Notes under the pieces: model-generated
What the model was told of the DNA's origin: nothing
What the model saw: only the letters and a program-made list of their open reading frames with translations
Databases searched by the model: none
From: Dyadobacter beijingensis DSM 21582
GTDB taxonomy: Bacteria > Bacteroidota > Bacteroidia > Cytophagales > Spirosomataceae
Direction of reading: 5' to 3'
DNA length: 64,000 bases
Assembly: GCF_000382205.1 (NCBI RefSeq)
Contig: NZ_KB907788.1
Location: forward strand, 868,001-932,000
In this document: positions 16,267 through 24,666 of the stretch, in pieces
How the letters are laid out: each line of letters opens with the position of its first letter
Position numbering within the stretch: the first letter of the stretch is position 1
Translations under genes and position numbers: made by a program

Positions 16267-17526
16267 TTAAACCGCCGGATTCGGCGCGCCGGCAGGGGAT
16301 ACTGCGGCCAGTTTTGCCGCTACATACTTATGAATGCGGTACATCAGGAGCGCCGTCACGATCACCGCGGCGACAACCACATCGCCGAGCAGCGGGTAGT
16401 TTTCGATGAACCCCGTGCTCGTTTCCGACACAATGAAGCCGGCCAGCAATGCAGCAAGTCCGCCCGCAATCTGCTGGATCGAGGAGTTGATCCCCATGTA
16501 AGCGCCGCGGTCGGGGGCGTCGGGAACGGCGGTCATCAGCGCCGAAGCGGAGATCATCCGGCCGGTGATACCGACGAAAAGCAGGACGTTCAAACCGATG
16601 ATAATCCAGAGCGGCGTTACGCTGAGGTTGCAATAAATGAGGGTCATCACGCAGGTGATCGTGGACCCGAAAAGGAACACTTTGTACTTACCGATCTTGT
16701 CGCTCAGCTTGCCGATCATCGGGCTGAACACAAGCATCGAAATGCCCGTCACCATGTACAATGTCGGCAGCGAAGCTTCGGCGATGCCGAGGTTGTGTAC
16801 CCCGAAAGCCGTACCGAACGGCATCAGCATAAAGCCGCCGGTAGCGAGCAATGCCGTCGCCGCAAAGCCTTGGAGATAGTCGGGGCGGGAGAGGGTTTTG
16901 CCCAGATGCTGGAATGCATTCCCGCGCTGCTGCATTTTCAAATGCGCATTGATCGGTTTCATTTTCGTCACGATCAGTAAACCGATAATCAGGCCCAGCC
17001 CGACGATCATCAGGAACGGCGCGTGCCAGTTGAACTTATTGGCCAGGTAAAGACCGATGGGAATGCCGAGCACCTGGCTGCTCGCGAATGCCATTTGAAC
17101 GAAGCCCATCACCCGGCCGCGAACGTCGATCGCAAACAAATCGGTGATAATCGCAAAGCTGATCGATCCGATTACGCCCCCGAAAATGCCGGTGAAAATG
17201 CGTGCGGCGAGCAGCAAATGGTACGTCGGTGCGAGCCCGCAAAAGAGCGTGCCCAGCAGAAAGCCAACATAGAAGAAAAGCAGCAGTTTTTTTCGGTCGA
17301 ATTTGTCGGCAAAACCGGCGGTAAGCAGGCCGGAAGCACCTGCGCTGAATGCGTAGGCGGATACGACGAGGCCGAACTGGCTGGTGGTGATCGAAAGCTT
17401 GTCGAGCAGGATGTAGCCCAATGGCGAAAGCACCATAAAATCGAGTACAACTGTAAACTGCAAGGTGGCAAGAAGTGCTATGATAAACTTTTCATAGCTG
17501 GTAAAAGTGGGTTTGGTTTCGGACAT
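16267..17526 (-). CDS. MFS transporter (drug/arabinose-efflux type)
   Basis: A 419-residue inner-membrane transporter with about twelve hydrophobic segments. It has the first-helix pattern FIIALLATLQFTVVLDFMVL, with the acidic residue typical of DHA1 drug:proton antiporters, and the loop GLLTAGFADKFDRKKLL. A middle loop (about 200-215) joins the halves. It is probably an efflux pump. It follows a TetR regulator and a small HMA-like gene on the same strand with short gaps, an arrangement typical of a substrate-inducible efflux operon. Confidence 0.87.
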   Translation of the reverse strand: MSETKPTFTSYEKFIIALLATLQFTVVLDFMVLSPLGYILLDKLSITTSQFGLVVSAYAFSAGASGLLTAGFADKFDRKKLLLFFYVGFLLGTLFCGLAPTYHLLLAARIFTGIFGGVIGSISFAIITDLFAIDVRGRVMGFVQMAFASSQVLGIPIGLYLANKFNWHAPFLMIVGLGLIIGLLIVTKMKPINAHLKMQQRGNAFQHLGKTLSRPDYLQGFAATALLATGGFMLMPFGTAFGVHNLGIAEASLPTLYMVTGISMLVFSPMIGKLSDKIGKYKVFLFGSTITCVMTLIYCNLSVTPLWIIIGLNVLLFVGITGRMISASALMTAVPDAPDRGAYMGINSSIQQIAGGLAALLAGFIVSETSTGFIENYPLLGDVVVAAVIVTALLMYRIHKYVAAKLAAVSPAGAPNPAV

Positions 17527-17547
17527 GGGGTTTGGATTTGTAAATTT

Positions 17548-17787
17548 TCAGTCTGTTAATTCTTCGCATGCATAGCCGGCGCGCCTGACCAGCTCGATCA
17601 CGGGCCCGCAATGTGCGTGTGTGGCTTCAATCCGCAGCACTCTGTCGATATCCGCCAGGTCCACGTTCCATTTGAGGATTTCGGGACAGTGATCCAGCGT
17701 GACACCAATCGATTTGACTTGTCTAGGGGTGTTGATGTTGGTCTTGAAAACCAGCACAAACGCATCGGTGAGTTTATCGTCGTTCAT
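17548..17787 (-). CDS. small HMA-fold-like protein without CxxC
   Basis: A 79-residue protein with a strand-helix-strand-strand-helix-strand pattern similar to heavy-metal-associated domains: AFVLVFKTNINTPRQVKSIG, LDHCPEILKWNVDLADIDRV and ATHAHCGPVIELVRRAGY. The metal-binding CxxC of copper chaperones is absent; single Cys and His residues remain. It may be a metal- or small-molecule-binding accessory to the adjoining transporter. I placed the start at the ATG at 17785-17787; the longer frame needs a TTG. Confidence 0.6.
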   Translation of the reverse strand: MNDDKLTDAFVLVFKTNINTPRQVKSIGVTLDHCPEILKWNVDLADIDRVLRIEATHAHCGPVIELVRRAGYACEELTD

Positions 17788-17825
17788 GGCAAACAAATTT
17801 GGATGCGGACCGGTTTCAGCTTTTG

Positions 17826-18413
17826 CTAAGGTTTCAAGGCTTTCAACACCAATCCGAGTGTCAGGTTGATTTTCTCTTCGTCGAAAACAAACGGCGGGCG
17901 GCCAGGCATACTCTTGCCCGCGATGTGGAACTTGACGAGCTGATAAAGCGGCGCGAAGGCAATCGACCAGTATATTTCTACCGGCAATGGCATAATTTCC
18001 TTCCGGTCGATCGCATTATGGACAAACCGCTGCATGGCCTGCAAAAACCGCGTATCAACGTTCGAACGCTCCACCAGTGGCGAATGCTTCACCTGCTCCA
18101 TGAATGTCATGCTGTACGGATTTTCGAGGCAATAGTTCATGCGATTGATCCACTGCCGTTTCAAGCCTTCATCAAAATGCGCGTCGGGATCGAAATTCCG
18201 CAATGTCGCCTCCGTCATTTTGCGTGATTCATCGGTAAAAACTTGCTGGATGAGGTCTTCCCGGTCCTTGAAATAAATGTAAATCGTGGCCACGGACACA
18301 CCAGCCGCTTTTGCGAGTTTGTGCATGCTTAACCCGTCGAAACCGTGGTTTACAATCAGTTCAATGGCTTTTTCACGGATCAAGGCCTCCTTGTTAGCGT
18401 CTCTCAGTCTCAA
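17826..18413 (-). CDS. TetR-family transcriptional regulator
   Basis: A 195-residue protein with a classic TetR HTH at about residues 10-55 (AIELIVNHGFDGLSMHKLAK then VSVATIYIYFKDREDLIQQV) and a helical ligand-binding domain. The apparent start is a TTG at 18411-18413; no in-frame ATG gives the complete HTH, and an ATG 12 bases upstream is out of frame. The region just upstream holds three GTTCATTTAT-type half-sites, probably its own operator. It likely represses itself and the downstream HMA-like/MFS genes until a ligand binds. Confidence 0.87.
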   Translation of the reverse strand: MRLRDANKEALIREKAIELIVNHGFDGLSMHKLAKAAGVSVATIYIYFKDREDLIQQVFTDESRKMTEATLRNFDPDAHFDEGLKRQWINRMNYCLENPYSMTFMEQVKHSPLVERSNVDTRFLQAMQRFVHNAIDRKEIMPLPVEIYWSIAFAPLYQLVKFHIAGKSMPGRPPFVFDEEKINLTLGLVLKALKP

Positions 18414-18420
18414 TGTAACA

Positions 18421-18462
18421 GTTCATTTATCATATTACAAATATAAATGAACGTTCGTTTAT
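18421..18462. promoter_or_regulatory. TetR operator candidate (three half-sites)
   Basis: GTTCATTTAT (18421-18430), its inverted copy ATAAATGAAC (18443-18452) and a one-mismatch direct copy GTTCGTTTAT (18453-18462). The last two abut and form a near-perfect 20-bp palindrome, the size expected for a TetR dimer site. Confidence 0.65.
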
Positions 18463-18500
18463 TTATATTTTTGAGTGTGTTAATTCTTGAAATTCACGGG

Positions 18501-18947
18501 TTAATAGTTCACGATTTGTCTCAAATGATGCTCCATATGTTCCACATAATCGTCGACGTACCATTTCAGCGTGTGTGGCTGGCCATCACGTCCCAGGCCG
18601 TTCCGGGTCAGGTTCTCCGGTGCGATCGCTTTGGCGATGGCGGCCAGGTGGAGGTTATAATGCTTCCACGTAGCTACCAGTTGTTCGGCAGGGATGTCGT
18701 TATGCCGGCTCAGCCCGACCCAGTCGTTTTGGTTATAGAAGATTACGGGCTCTTGTTCGGACTGTATCCTGATGAACCGCTGATGGTTGTTCGCCGCGCT
18801 GTCGATGAGGTGGCCAAGAATCTCTTTCTTGCTCCATTTTCCGGGCGCAGGCCTGCTTTCAAATTCCGAGGCCGGGATGGTTTCGATCAGCGCAGGAATG
18901 TGTTGGCACAGCCATGTTAATCGGTCGATTGCGGTAGTGATATCCAT
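18501..18947 (-). CDS. DinB-family protein
   Basis: A 148-residue DinB_2-type four-helix bundle. The metal ligands are visible: His in KKEILGHLIDSAANN (about residue 46), and the C-terminal pair in DDYVEHMEHHLRQIV. W38-S-K-K-E (GKWSKKEILGHL) is the classic signature of this subfamily. Members bind Ni or Zn; some take part in thiol (bacillithiol-type) transfer, most are uncharacterised. It starts three bases after the stop of the DNA methyltransferase gene, so the two are cotranscribed. Confidence 0.8.
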   Translation of the reverse strand: MDITTAIDRLTWLCQHIPALIETIPASEFESRPAPGKWSKKEILGHLIDSAANNHQRFIRIQSEQEPVIFYNQNDWVGLSRHNDIPAEQLVATWKHYNLHLAAIAKAIAPENLTRNGLGRDGQPHTLKWYVDDYVEHMEHHLRQIVNY

Positions 18948-18950
18948 AAT

Positions 18951-20432
18951 TCAGGAGTGATTGGAAATGATGAAATTCTCGATTACTTTTTTGTTATAAC
19001 CTTTGTACCCGCCCTGGAAATCCCTGCCTGCAACGGCCACAAAATCGGCCATGCGCTGCGAATTGAGCTGTTCCAGAAGCATTTGATAGTCACCATCATA
19101 TTTAATAAAATAACCTGAATAAACCGTTACGTCGGGGTTTTCGTACAAAATGAAGTTGGGCTCCCGGTTGATCGGCGAAAAGATGATCTTCCTGCCAAAC
19201 GCATTGTCCAGTCCCTGCGCCCGCCCGAATGCGTACCAAGCCACTGCATTAGGCTTTCCGTTATCACGACGATCCAGTTCTGATTTTACTTTAAGCAGGT
19301 AGGAATATGTTTGCGGGAATTCTTTTTTCAGGGTTTCTTCGGGGATAATGCGCTGTTTGTCAGACTCGTCTTTTTGGTAGGGAAATAAGATATATTCAGT
19401 GACCGCATCACTGGCGTTTTTAAGTTTAGAGCCTTTGATGACGGGTTTCAGCAAATCTTTTTCGAGATGTGTGAAAAAGCCGTTTTTGTTCTTGGCATAC
19501 ACCACACCATTTTTCTCGCTGATGATACTGAACAGATAGCAGCCGTCGGCCAGCGTCGTCAAACCGACGGAGATTTTACAAATGTCACCCAGCCGCTGGC
19601 CTTCCTGCGCTGCGCGCGCTTGAATGGAGAGCTGCCACGGAATATCTTTTTGTAATTCCGAATGCGGAATATCGCGACCTTCGTATTCGAAACGGTTGTT
19701 CATGCATTGTTCGAAGCGGAAAACATCGGCGTGCTGCCCGCCGAATATCGTAATTGCAGGATACGTCGAAGCCGCGCCAAATACCGCTATGTCACGGTAA
19801 TTGGTGATATGCTTTAAATTCTGATTCTTATAAAAATACTTTCGCAACGGCCCGCCGGACTCTGATACGAGATAGGAGTTAGGCGTAATCATCCCGCACA
19901 AGCCCCCGTCTGCGAGAAGTTTGGTCGTAAGTTGAAAAAATGCAATAAATGCATCGGTGGACCCTGTGCTGCAAAACGAGTAATGCTTCTGAATATATTT
20001 GCGCTGTGTTTCAGGCAAATGCTGAATGCGGATATAAGGCGGATTCCCCACGATCAGATCGAAGCGCTCGCGGGATCGCCATTGCTTCAATGCGTCGCAT
20101 TTGCGTAAATTCCAGTTGACCGAAATACCGAGTGGGGCAACCAGCGCGTCGAGGTTTTCGCGGCATTGCTGCAATGCTTTTTGATCGATATCCCATCCAT
20201 GCAATTGTTGCAATTTGTCGGCAATTTGGTCTGGGGGAGTATTTCGAATGATAAATTCCGCCATCGGAACGAGAAAGCGCCCGTCACCGCAAGCGGGGTC
20301 GAGGATACGTTTTTCATTTAAACCGGCCTCGTAAAAGCCGCAATGCCGTAGTATTTTCTCGACGATGTGAAGTGGTGTATAAACCTGGCCCAGCAATTTC
20401 TTGCGCGCATACGTGCGTGTTTGTGAAGCCAT
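18951..20432 (-). CDS. N6-adenine DNA methyltransferase (Eco57I/TaqI-like)
   Basis: A 493-residue gamma-type amino-methyltransferase. From the N-terminus: GQVYTPLHIVEKIL (the lead-in found in many restriction methylases), motif I RILDPACGDGRFLVP that binds AdoMet, and the catalytic motif IV NPPYIRI (about residues 130-136). A C-terminal half of 250 residues probably holds the target-recognition domain. It should methylate adenine in a specific site. I used the ATG at 20430-20432; a TTG start 45 bases upstream would lengthen it. A candidate nuclease is encoded just upstream on the same strand, as in type II systems. Confidence 0.87.
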   Translation of the reverse strand: MASQTRTYARKKLLGQVYTPLHIVEKILRHCGFYEAGLNEKRILDPACGDGRFLVPMAEFIIRNTPPDQIADKLQQLHGWDIDQKALQQCRENLDALVAPLGISVNWNLRKCDALKQWRSRERFDLIVGNPPYIRIQHLPETQRKYIQKHYSFCSTGSTDAFIAFFQLTTKLLADGGLCGMITPNSYLVSESGGPLRKYFYKNQNLKHITNYRDIAVFGAASTYPAITIFGGQHADVFRFEQCMNNRFEYEGRDIPHSELQKDIPWQLSIQARAAQEGQRLGDICKISVGLTTLADGCYLFSIISEKNGVVYAKNKNGFFTHLEKDLLKPVIKGSKLKNASDAVTEYILFPYQKDESDKQRIIPEETLKKEFPQTYSYLLKVKSELDRRDNGKPNAVAWYAFGRAQGLDNAFGRKIIFSPINREPNFILYENPDVTVYSGYFIKYDGDYQMLLEQLNSQRMADFVAVAGRDFQGGYKGYNKKVIENFIISNHS

Positions 20433-20521
20433 TGAATCAGAAATCGGTGCCTTTCGCTTGTTGAAGATGATGGTCAAAAATCGGAGGGCGAAGTTACGGT
20501 AATGTTACGAACAAAACATAC

Positions 20522-21184
20522 TCATTTCAATTCGCACAAACGGAATCCCTTTATCCTGCGGAGCGAATTAGTTACTACCGGCGGGGCAATGTCGGAAAAA
20601 AGCACTTCATAGGTAGTTTCGTGGAATGTAAATGCGCTGCCGTCGGCCCTGGTGCGCCTGGTGCCGGCGCGGAAGAGCTGACCTAGTTCGCCGTTTTCCA
20701 ATGCATGCTTGTCGATGAAGCCGATCAAGGAGGCAATGGTACCGTCGCTTTCGGATTGGTGAAAGGAAATGCAGAAGTAATGCGAGGTTTTCGAGCCGGG
20801 CTTGTGCAGCTGGGAAGAAGGGATGTTCAAAACGTAGTCGCGGGCGAGGATGCCCGAGCGGCGTTTCATGGATTTGATGTCGACGGCAAAGTCTTCGGTA
20901 TCGGAACGGATGAGGAAGTCTTGCCCCCAGTCCTGACCATCGGTCGCGCCGAATGAGCGGGCGGGGCGGGGAAGGTGGTAGCAGTCGGCAAAGACGACCT
21001 CACCGAGCGAACCCGTGAAGCGCATCATGCGCGTCTGCACCAGGCGCTCTTCGTTTTTATCCCAAATGTTCGAAATGTGGTGATGCTTTATCGAATGGTC
21101 GACGAGTTGGCGGGCAAAAAGCTTCTGCTCGTCGCTGACGGAGATTTGAATGTACGTGCCGTTATTCAGAACAATTTGCTCCAT
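20522..21184 (-). CDS. candidate PD-(D/E)xK restriction endonuclease
   Basis: A 220-residue protein that I do not recognise by family. It has a nuclease-like series: Glu62 in TGSLGEVVFADCY, Asp89 in DWGQDFLIR, and Asp102-Ile-Lys104 in FAVDIKSMKRR, spaced as in PD-(D/E)xK enzymes (E...D...DxK). It is directly upstream of an N6-adenine methyltransferase on the same strand, which supports a restriction role. Its start overlaps the 3' end of the membrane-protein gene by 19 bases, so translation may be coupled to that gene as well. No HNH, GIY-YIG or helicase motif is visible. The nuclease call is an inference. Confidence 0.5.
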   Translation of the reverse strand: MEQIVLNNGTYIQISVSDEQKLFARQLVDHSIKHHHISNIWDKNEERLVQTRMMRFTGSLGEVVFADCYHLPRPARSFGATDGQDWGQDFLIRSDTEDFAVDIKSMKRRSGILARDYVLNIPSSQLHKPGSKTSHYFCISFHQSESDGTIASLIGFIDKHALENGELGQLFRAGTRRTRADGSAFTFHETTYEVLFSDIAPPVVTNSLRRIKGFRLCELK

Positions 21185-21666
21185 GCAAACCTGATGGCTA
21201 GCAGAGTGAGTACAAAACCGATTAAAATGACCGAAAATGGAACGTAAGTGAATGCTACTAAGTGGATTCTATCGAAAAACCACATGACGCCGATGAGCGC
21301 GGCAATTAAGGTAAGAAATCCTGAAATTTTCCCAAAACCGGGAATCAATGAGAAAGGGATCTTGCTTTTGATCAACATCAGCGTCACAGCCATCGAGACG
21401 ACGGGCAAATACTGCAAAACGATGTCGGCTTTCCAGATGCTCTGGCGTTCGAAGAGAAAGAGGTAAATGTTGAGGGTAACCGCGAAGATGCCCGGAATGC
21501 AAACCGCATAGACGAGGATCGCATAAATAACCGACCAGAATTTAATATCCCGGCTCCCGTCCGCCGCCATGCCCACCACCCAAGCCGTAAACGGCAATAT
21601 CAAAAAGTAAACTACGGCCGGCCACGGATTGGCTGAAACGGAGTCGAAGAATTGTTGTAATGTCAT
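21166..21666 (-). CDS. small multi-pass membrane protein
   Basis: A 166-residue protein with four or five hydrophobic helices (VVYFLILPFTAWVVGMA, VIYAILVYAVCIPGIFAVTL, VVSMAVTLMLIKS, FLTLIAALIGVMWF, FSVILIGFVLTLLAI). Family not recognised. It overlaps the candidate nuclease gene by 19 bases and follows the Ppx-like gene after a GA-rich hairpin. It may help anchor the complex proposed for this cluster; no substrate-binding motif is visible. Confidence 0.7.
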   Translation of the reverse strand: MTLQQFFDSVSANPWPAVVYFLILPFTAWVVGMAADGSRDIKFWSVIYAILVYAVCIPGIFAVTLNIYLFLFERQSIWKADIVLQYLPVVSMAVTLMLIKSKIPFSLIPGFGKISGFLTLIAALIGVMWFFDRIHLVAFTYVPFSVILIGFVLTLLAIRFAWSKLF

Positions 21667-21670
21667 TTCT

Positions 21671-21758
21671 AGTTAGGGAGAAAAAGGGAGGGAGGGGGAT
21701 GGAGGAAGGAGGAAGGGGAGACGCATATCGTCGTCCCTTTCCTCCGTTCTTCCCCTCC
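21671..21758. repeat. GA-rich strand-asymmetric tract with hairpin
   Basis: A nearly pure purine run on the + strand (about 21674-21720) is followed by a pyrimidine-rich segment (about 21734-21758), which together can pair as a long imperfect stem around GACGCATATCGTCGTC. It sits in the 94-base gap between the Ppx-like and the membrane-protein genes. It could act as an mRNA stability or partial termination element, or form H-DNA. A short frame across it on the minus strand is low-complexity and I leave it out. Confidence 0.55.
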
Positions 21759-21760
21759 AA

Positions 21761-22783
21761 TTAAAGCCCAAGTAAAAACCCGATCGTAAAATTAGCGTCC
21801 CAGTCGAAGACGAACTGTTGGCAGCCGGTGGCGTCGGTTACTGCTTTATAAATGTTAACTCCGGCTTTGGACTTGGCATTGGTCAGTTTGGAGTAGGCCA
21901 GCGGCGCGCTCAATGTGGTGTAACGCTCCTTGCCTTTGCGCACTTCTTTCGCCATTTCGAAAGGTACGCCACCGATGATGAAGCAGGTGTTGCGGAGCTC
22001 GGCCGGCACTTGTTTGGCCTTGGCGCTCACTTCCTGGTATACTTTGCTATCGTCGGTGCCGTCCTGGAAATACTTCGCTCCATAAGATTCCAGGGCGGAG
22101 ATTTTGCCGCCTTTGATCCATGAAATCTTCGTGTTGCCCGAGCCGATATCCACGACAAACGCTTTGTCGGTGTACTCGGTCGGTAGGACAGATTTCAATG
22201 CCAGCTGGCCTTCCTGCTCGGCGGTTACCTGGTTCACCACATATCCCAGCGACTTCAATACACGGGTAATTTTAGTTGTAACTTCCGCTTTCGCCGCGCC
22301 TGAGCTCACCACGAAATGGATGTCTTTGCTCCCCACGCCGTAATCCAGCATGGTACCGATATACTTTTTCAGGCCGATGCGCACGTCCTCGTCGGTCGCC
22401 ATATTTTCCGTCACAAGGCTGTTGCCGAACTCCGATTTTTCAAGTTTCCAGCGTTTTTCCTGGTCTACGGTAATGATGAAGGAGTTGAAACCGCTGGCAC
22501 CAAGCTCGACGACGCCTTTCAGCTTCCCGTCCACAGGCGCGGGTGACGTATAGGTGAATGCGCCCGCCCCCGCGGTGGTCGCTTCGCTGTCTGTCGACGT
22601 GCCCGGATCGGACGCCGTGCTTTCGGCTTCGCCGGTGGTGGCTTCTGTCTGCGGACTTTGTGCCTGGTCTTCGGCCATCTGGTTCAGGGCTTTTTGTCCG
22701 CCGAAGTATTTGTATCCAACGAATATAGCCCCTAAAATCAGCGCGGTGATGATCAACCGGCCGGCAACTGTTAGTCTTTTCAT
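21761..22783 (-). CDS. membrane-anchored Ppx/GppA-like ASKHA protein
   Basis: A 340-residue protein with an N-terminal membrane helix (residues 8-24), a low-complexity Thr/Ser/Glu linker (about 35-78) and an ASKHA fold. Phosphate loop 1 is VELGASGFN (92-100), phosphate loop 2 is VDIGSGNTK (211-219), and FIIGGVPFEMAKEV is the adenosine loop. AEQEGQLAL around Glu191 matches the catalytic Glu position of exopolyphosphatase/GppA enzymes. It may hydrolyse polyphosphate or pppGpp, or be a sensor. The topology would place the domain outside the cytoplasm (if the short N-terminus is in), which is unusual for this fold. It lies downstream of two coiled-coil genes on the same strand. Confidence 0.65.
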   Translation of the reverse strand: MKRLTVAGRLIITALILGAIFVGYKYFGGQKALNQMAEDQAQSPQTEATTGEAESTASDPGTSTDSEATTAGAGAFTYTSPAPVDGKLKGVVELGASGFNSFIITVDQEKRWKLEKSEFGNSLVTENMATDEDVRIGLKKYIGTMLDYGVGSKDIHFVVSSGAAKAEVTTKITRVLKSLGYVVNQVTAEQEGQLALKSVLPTEYTDKAFVVDIGSGNTKISWIKGGKISALESYGAKYFQDGTDDSKVYQEVSAKAKQVPAELRNTCFIIGGVPFEMAKEVRKGKERYTTLSAPLAYSKLTNAKSKAGVNIYKAVTDATGCQQFVFDWDANFTIGFLLGL

Positions 22784-22834
22784 GTAGTTATGATGTGTAA
22801 AATGAAAAATAGTACGCGAATAAATGAAGAATTA

Positions 22835-23848
22835 TCAATCGAGTAAGCCCTTGTAGCTCGAATCTTTCGGGGTATCGATCGGGCGGGTAGCGCTCTGCGG
22901 CGCATCAAGCTGGATGAGCTTGAACTGGCCCGAATTGTAGGCTTCGAGCATGGCCTGGCCTTTGTCGGAAAGCAGCCCGTTCTGTACGTCCACACCGTTG
23001 ATAAAGTCCAGCGAAAGGTCCATCGCACGTTTCATTTCACCCAGTTTCTGGCTCATATCGTCCTGAATGTACTCCATTGACTCATCGAAATAGAACTTCT
23101 TGTCGGGGTTACCCTTGAAAATGCTGATCGCCGTGCGCAATGCATTGGAGCTTTCCTTTACAATTCTATATTCTGCCTCTTTGAGTTTAACTTTTATTTC
23201 GGTCTCTTTAATAATGTAATCCGCACTCTTGTTTACTTTTTCCATGAATTCCAGCACGGTTTTCATGTTGCGCTGCAAGGGCAGGAGTTTTTCGTTCATT
23301 TCCTGTAAACCGGCCCCTTCGATCGTCGCCAGAGAAGCGGTTTCCTTCATTCCCGGACGGTCGAGCATCGTACTTGCCTTGTTGGCTTCGGCGAATTTCT
23401 GCTTGATGCGCTCGTTGTTTTCGTTGATATTCTTGTTGAGCTTCACCAGCTGTCCTGCGAGCGTGTTGATCTGCCCCTGCATTTTCTCGCGCTTTTCTTT
23501 CAGGTCGTCGATGTAGATCTTCATGATCGCGATCGGATCGAGCTTGATGATGAGGCCGGTAATGCTCCGCATCAGCGATTTGAAAAGGAAGAACGCTGCG
23601 GTACGTACGTCTTTGCTCGTAAGCAGGAAGATGACCACGGCCAGCACGGCCATCAAAAAGCCGAGGTACAGGGTATTTTGCGTCACTTCTATCAGGAAAG
23701 CCGCGATTTTGTTCCAGAAATAGAGGACCACCGCTGCCGCGCCTCCCATGAAAAGGAGTGAGGTAATGCCTTCCGGTCGGCTCCAATAGGACCTTTTGGA
23801 GTTGTCCTCCTGCGGGCCGCCGATCTGGGTGAAATCTGGTGTTGCCAT
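22835..23848 (-). CDS. membrane protein with long coiled-coil domain
   Basis: A 337-residue protein. Two membrane helices lie at about residues 28-78 (SLLFMGGAAAVVLYFW and FLMAVLAVVIFLLTS), followed by amphipathic helices (ITGLIIKLDPIAIMKIYIDD), then a long charged coiled coil (about 110-290, for example LKEKREKMQGQINTLAGQLV). I do not recognise a named family. The coiled coil after a membrane hairpin is reminiscent of PspA-like membrane-stress scaffolds. Only 20 bases separate it from the upstream coiled-coil gene, so the two products probably act together. Confidence 0.72.
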   Translation of the reverse strand: MATPDFTQIGGPQEDNSKRSYWSRPEGITSLLFMGGAAAVVLYFWNKIAAFLIEVTQNTLYLGFLMAVLAVVIFLLTSKDVRTAAFFLFKSLMRSITGLIIKLDPIAIMKIYIDDLKEKREKMQGQINTLAGQLVKLNKNINENNERIKQKFAEANKASTMLDRPGMKETASLATIEGAGLQEMNEKLLPLQRNMKTVLEFMEKVNKSADYIIKETEIKVKLKEAEYRIVKESSNALRTAISIFKGNPDKKFYFDESMEYIQDDMSQKLGEMKRAMDLSLDFINGVDVQNGLLSDKGQAMLEAYNSGQFKLIQLDAPQSATRPIDTPKDSSYKGLLD

Positions 23849-23868
23849 TTGTGATCTAGTTGTCAGGT

Positions 23869-24585
23869 TTATTGAAGATATTGATTGATTTTCGCAAGAT
23901 CGGCTTTGATCTGATCCACGAAACTGAGGTACGTCACCTCGAAGCTATCCTTATTTGCATTGATTTTGGCCGTTTGCTCCGAAACTTCGCCGGAAATCTG
24001 CCCCAAACGGTTCTTGTTGTCGTCGATTTTCTTTTGTAAGTCGATGATTTGCTGCGCATAAGCCGCATTCGCATCTTCGAGTTTTTTGTGCTCGTCCTGC
24101 AAAGCGCCCACACGGTCTTTCACGGCTTTCTCGACGTCTTTCAGAAATGCGTCCCGGTCTTTACCCAATATTCCCAGGTATTGATCAGCAGAAGTTTTCA
24201 GAATGTCGGTATTCTTTGCCCCGCCCATGGCCTTGAAGCTCGCCCAGGCAGCCTGAAACTGCTTCTCTTCCCCCAGTCCAAGCCCGTCCATACTTTGGAG
24301 TGCCTGTTTGTATTCGAAATAATCGGGGCCGGGTAAATTGGCCTTTTCCAGCAGGTTGACAAAATGCTCCACGAATTTGCGGTCTACCTGGCCTGTTCCC
24401 GCCGCATTGGTGACGGTAGCAGGCATTGGCTGGGAAGGAGCGGGGGGGGCGGATGGCTTTGGGGCCGGTTGCGCAGTTCCCGTAGCCGTGGCCGCGTTAC
24501 CCGGCTGTCCGGCTGCCGGTTCCTCGGCGTCCTTGATGAAGAAGCTGAGTATCTTTTTACCGATACCCGGTTCAGAGTCTGCCAT
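23869..24585 (-). CDS. soluble coiled-coil protein with Pro/Ala-rich linker
   Basis: A 238-residue protein of unknown family. After a short N-terminus (GIGKKILSFFIKDAEE) comes a low-complexity Pro/Ala/Thr segment (about 22-63), a helical region (VEHFVNLLEKANLPGPDYFE to ADQYLGILGKDRDAFLKD), and a C-terminal coiled coil (VGALQDEHKKLEDANAAYAQ, VSEQTAKINANKDSFEVTY). It has no membrane segment. It is first in the run ending with the DNA methyltransferase and DinB-like genes. Partner binding to the membrane coiled-coil protein is the simplest guess. Confidence 0.7.
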   Translation of the reverse strand: MADSEPGIGKKILSFFIKDAEEPAAGQPGNAATATGTAQPAPKPSAPPAPSQPMPATVTNAAGTGQVDRKFVEHFVNLLEKANLPGPDYFEYKQALQSMDGLGLGEEKQFQAAWASFKAMGGAKNTDILKTSADQYLGILGKDRDAFLKDVEKAVKDRVGALQDEHKKLEDANAAYAQQIIDLQKKIDDNKNRLGQISGEVSEQTAKINANKDSFEVTYLSFVDQIKADLAKINQYLQ

Positions 24586-24666
24586 AAGTGTATAAAGTGT
24601 TAAGGTTCATTGTGCTTGTCGGATCAATATTACTAAAAATCGAAGGATTTCATAGGGGGCGATAGT

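Noticed and set aside
21542..21760. 72-residue open frame on the minus strand (Pro/Gly-rich)
   Set aside because: It is produced by the GA/CT-rich tract and overlaps the membrane-protein gene in another frame.
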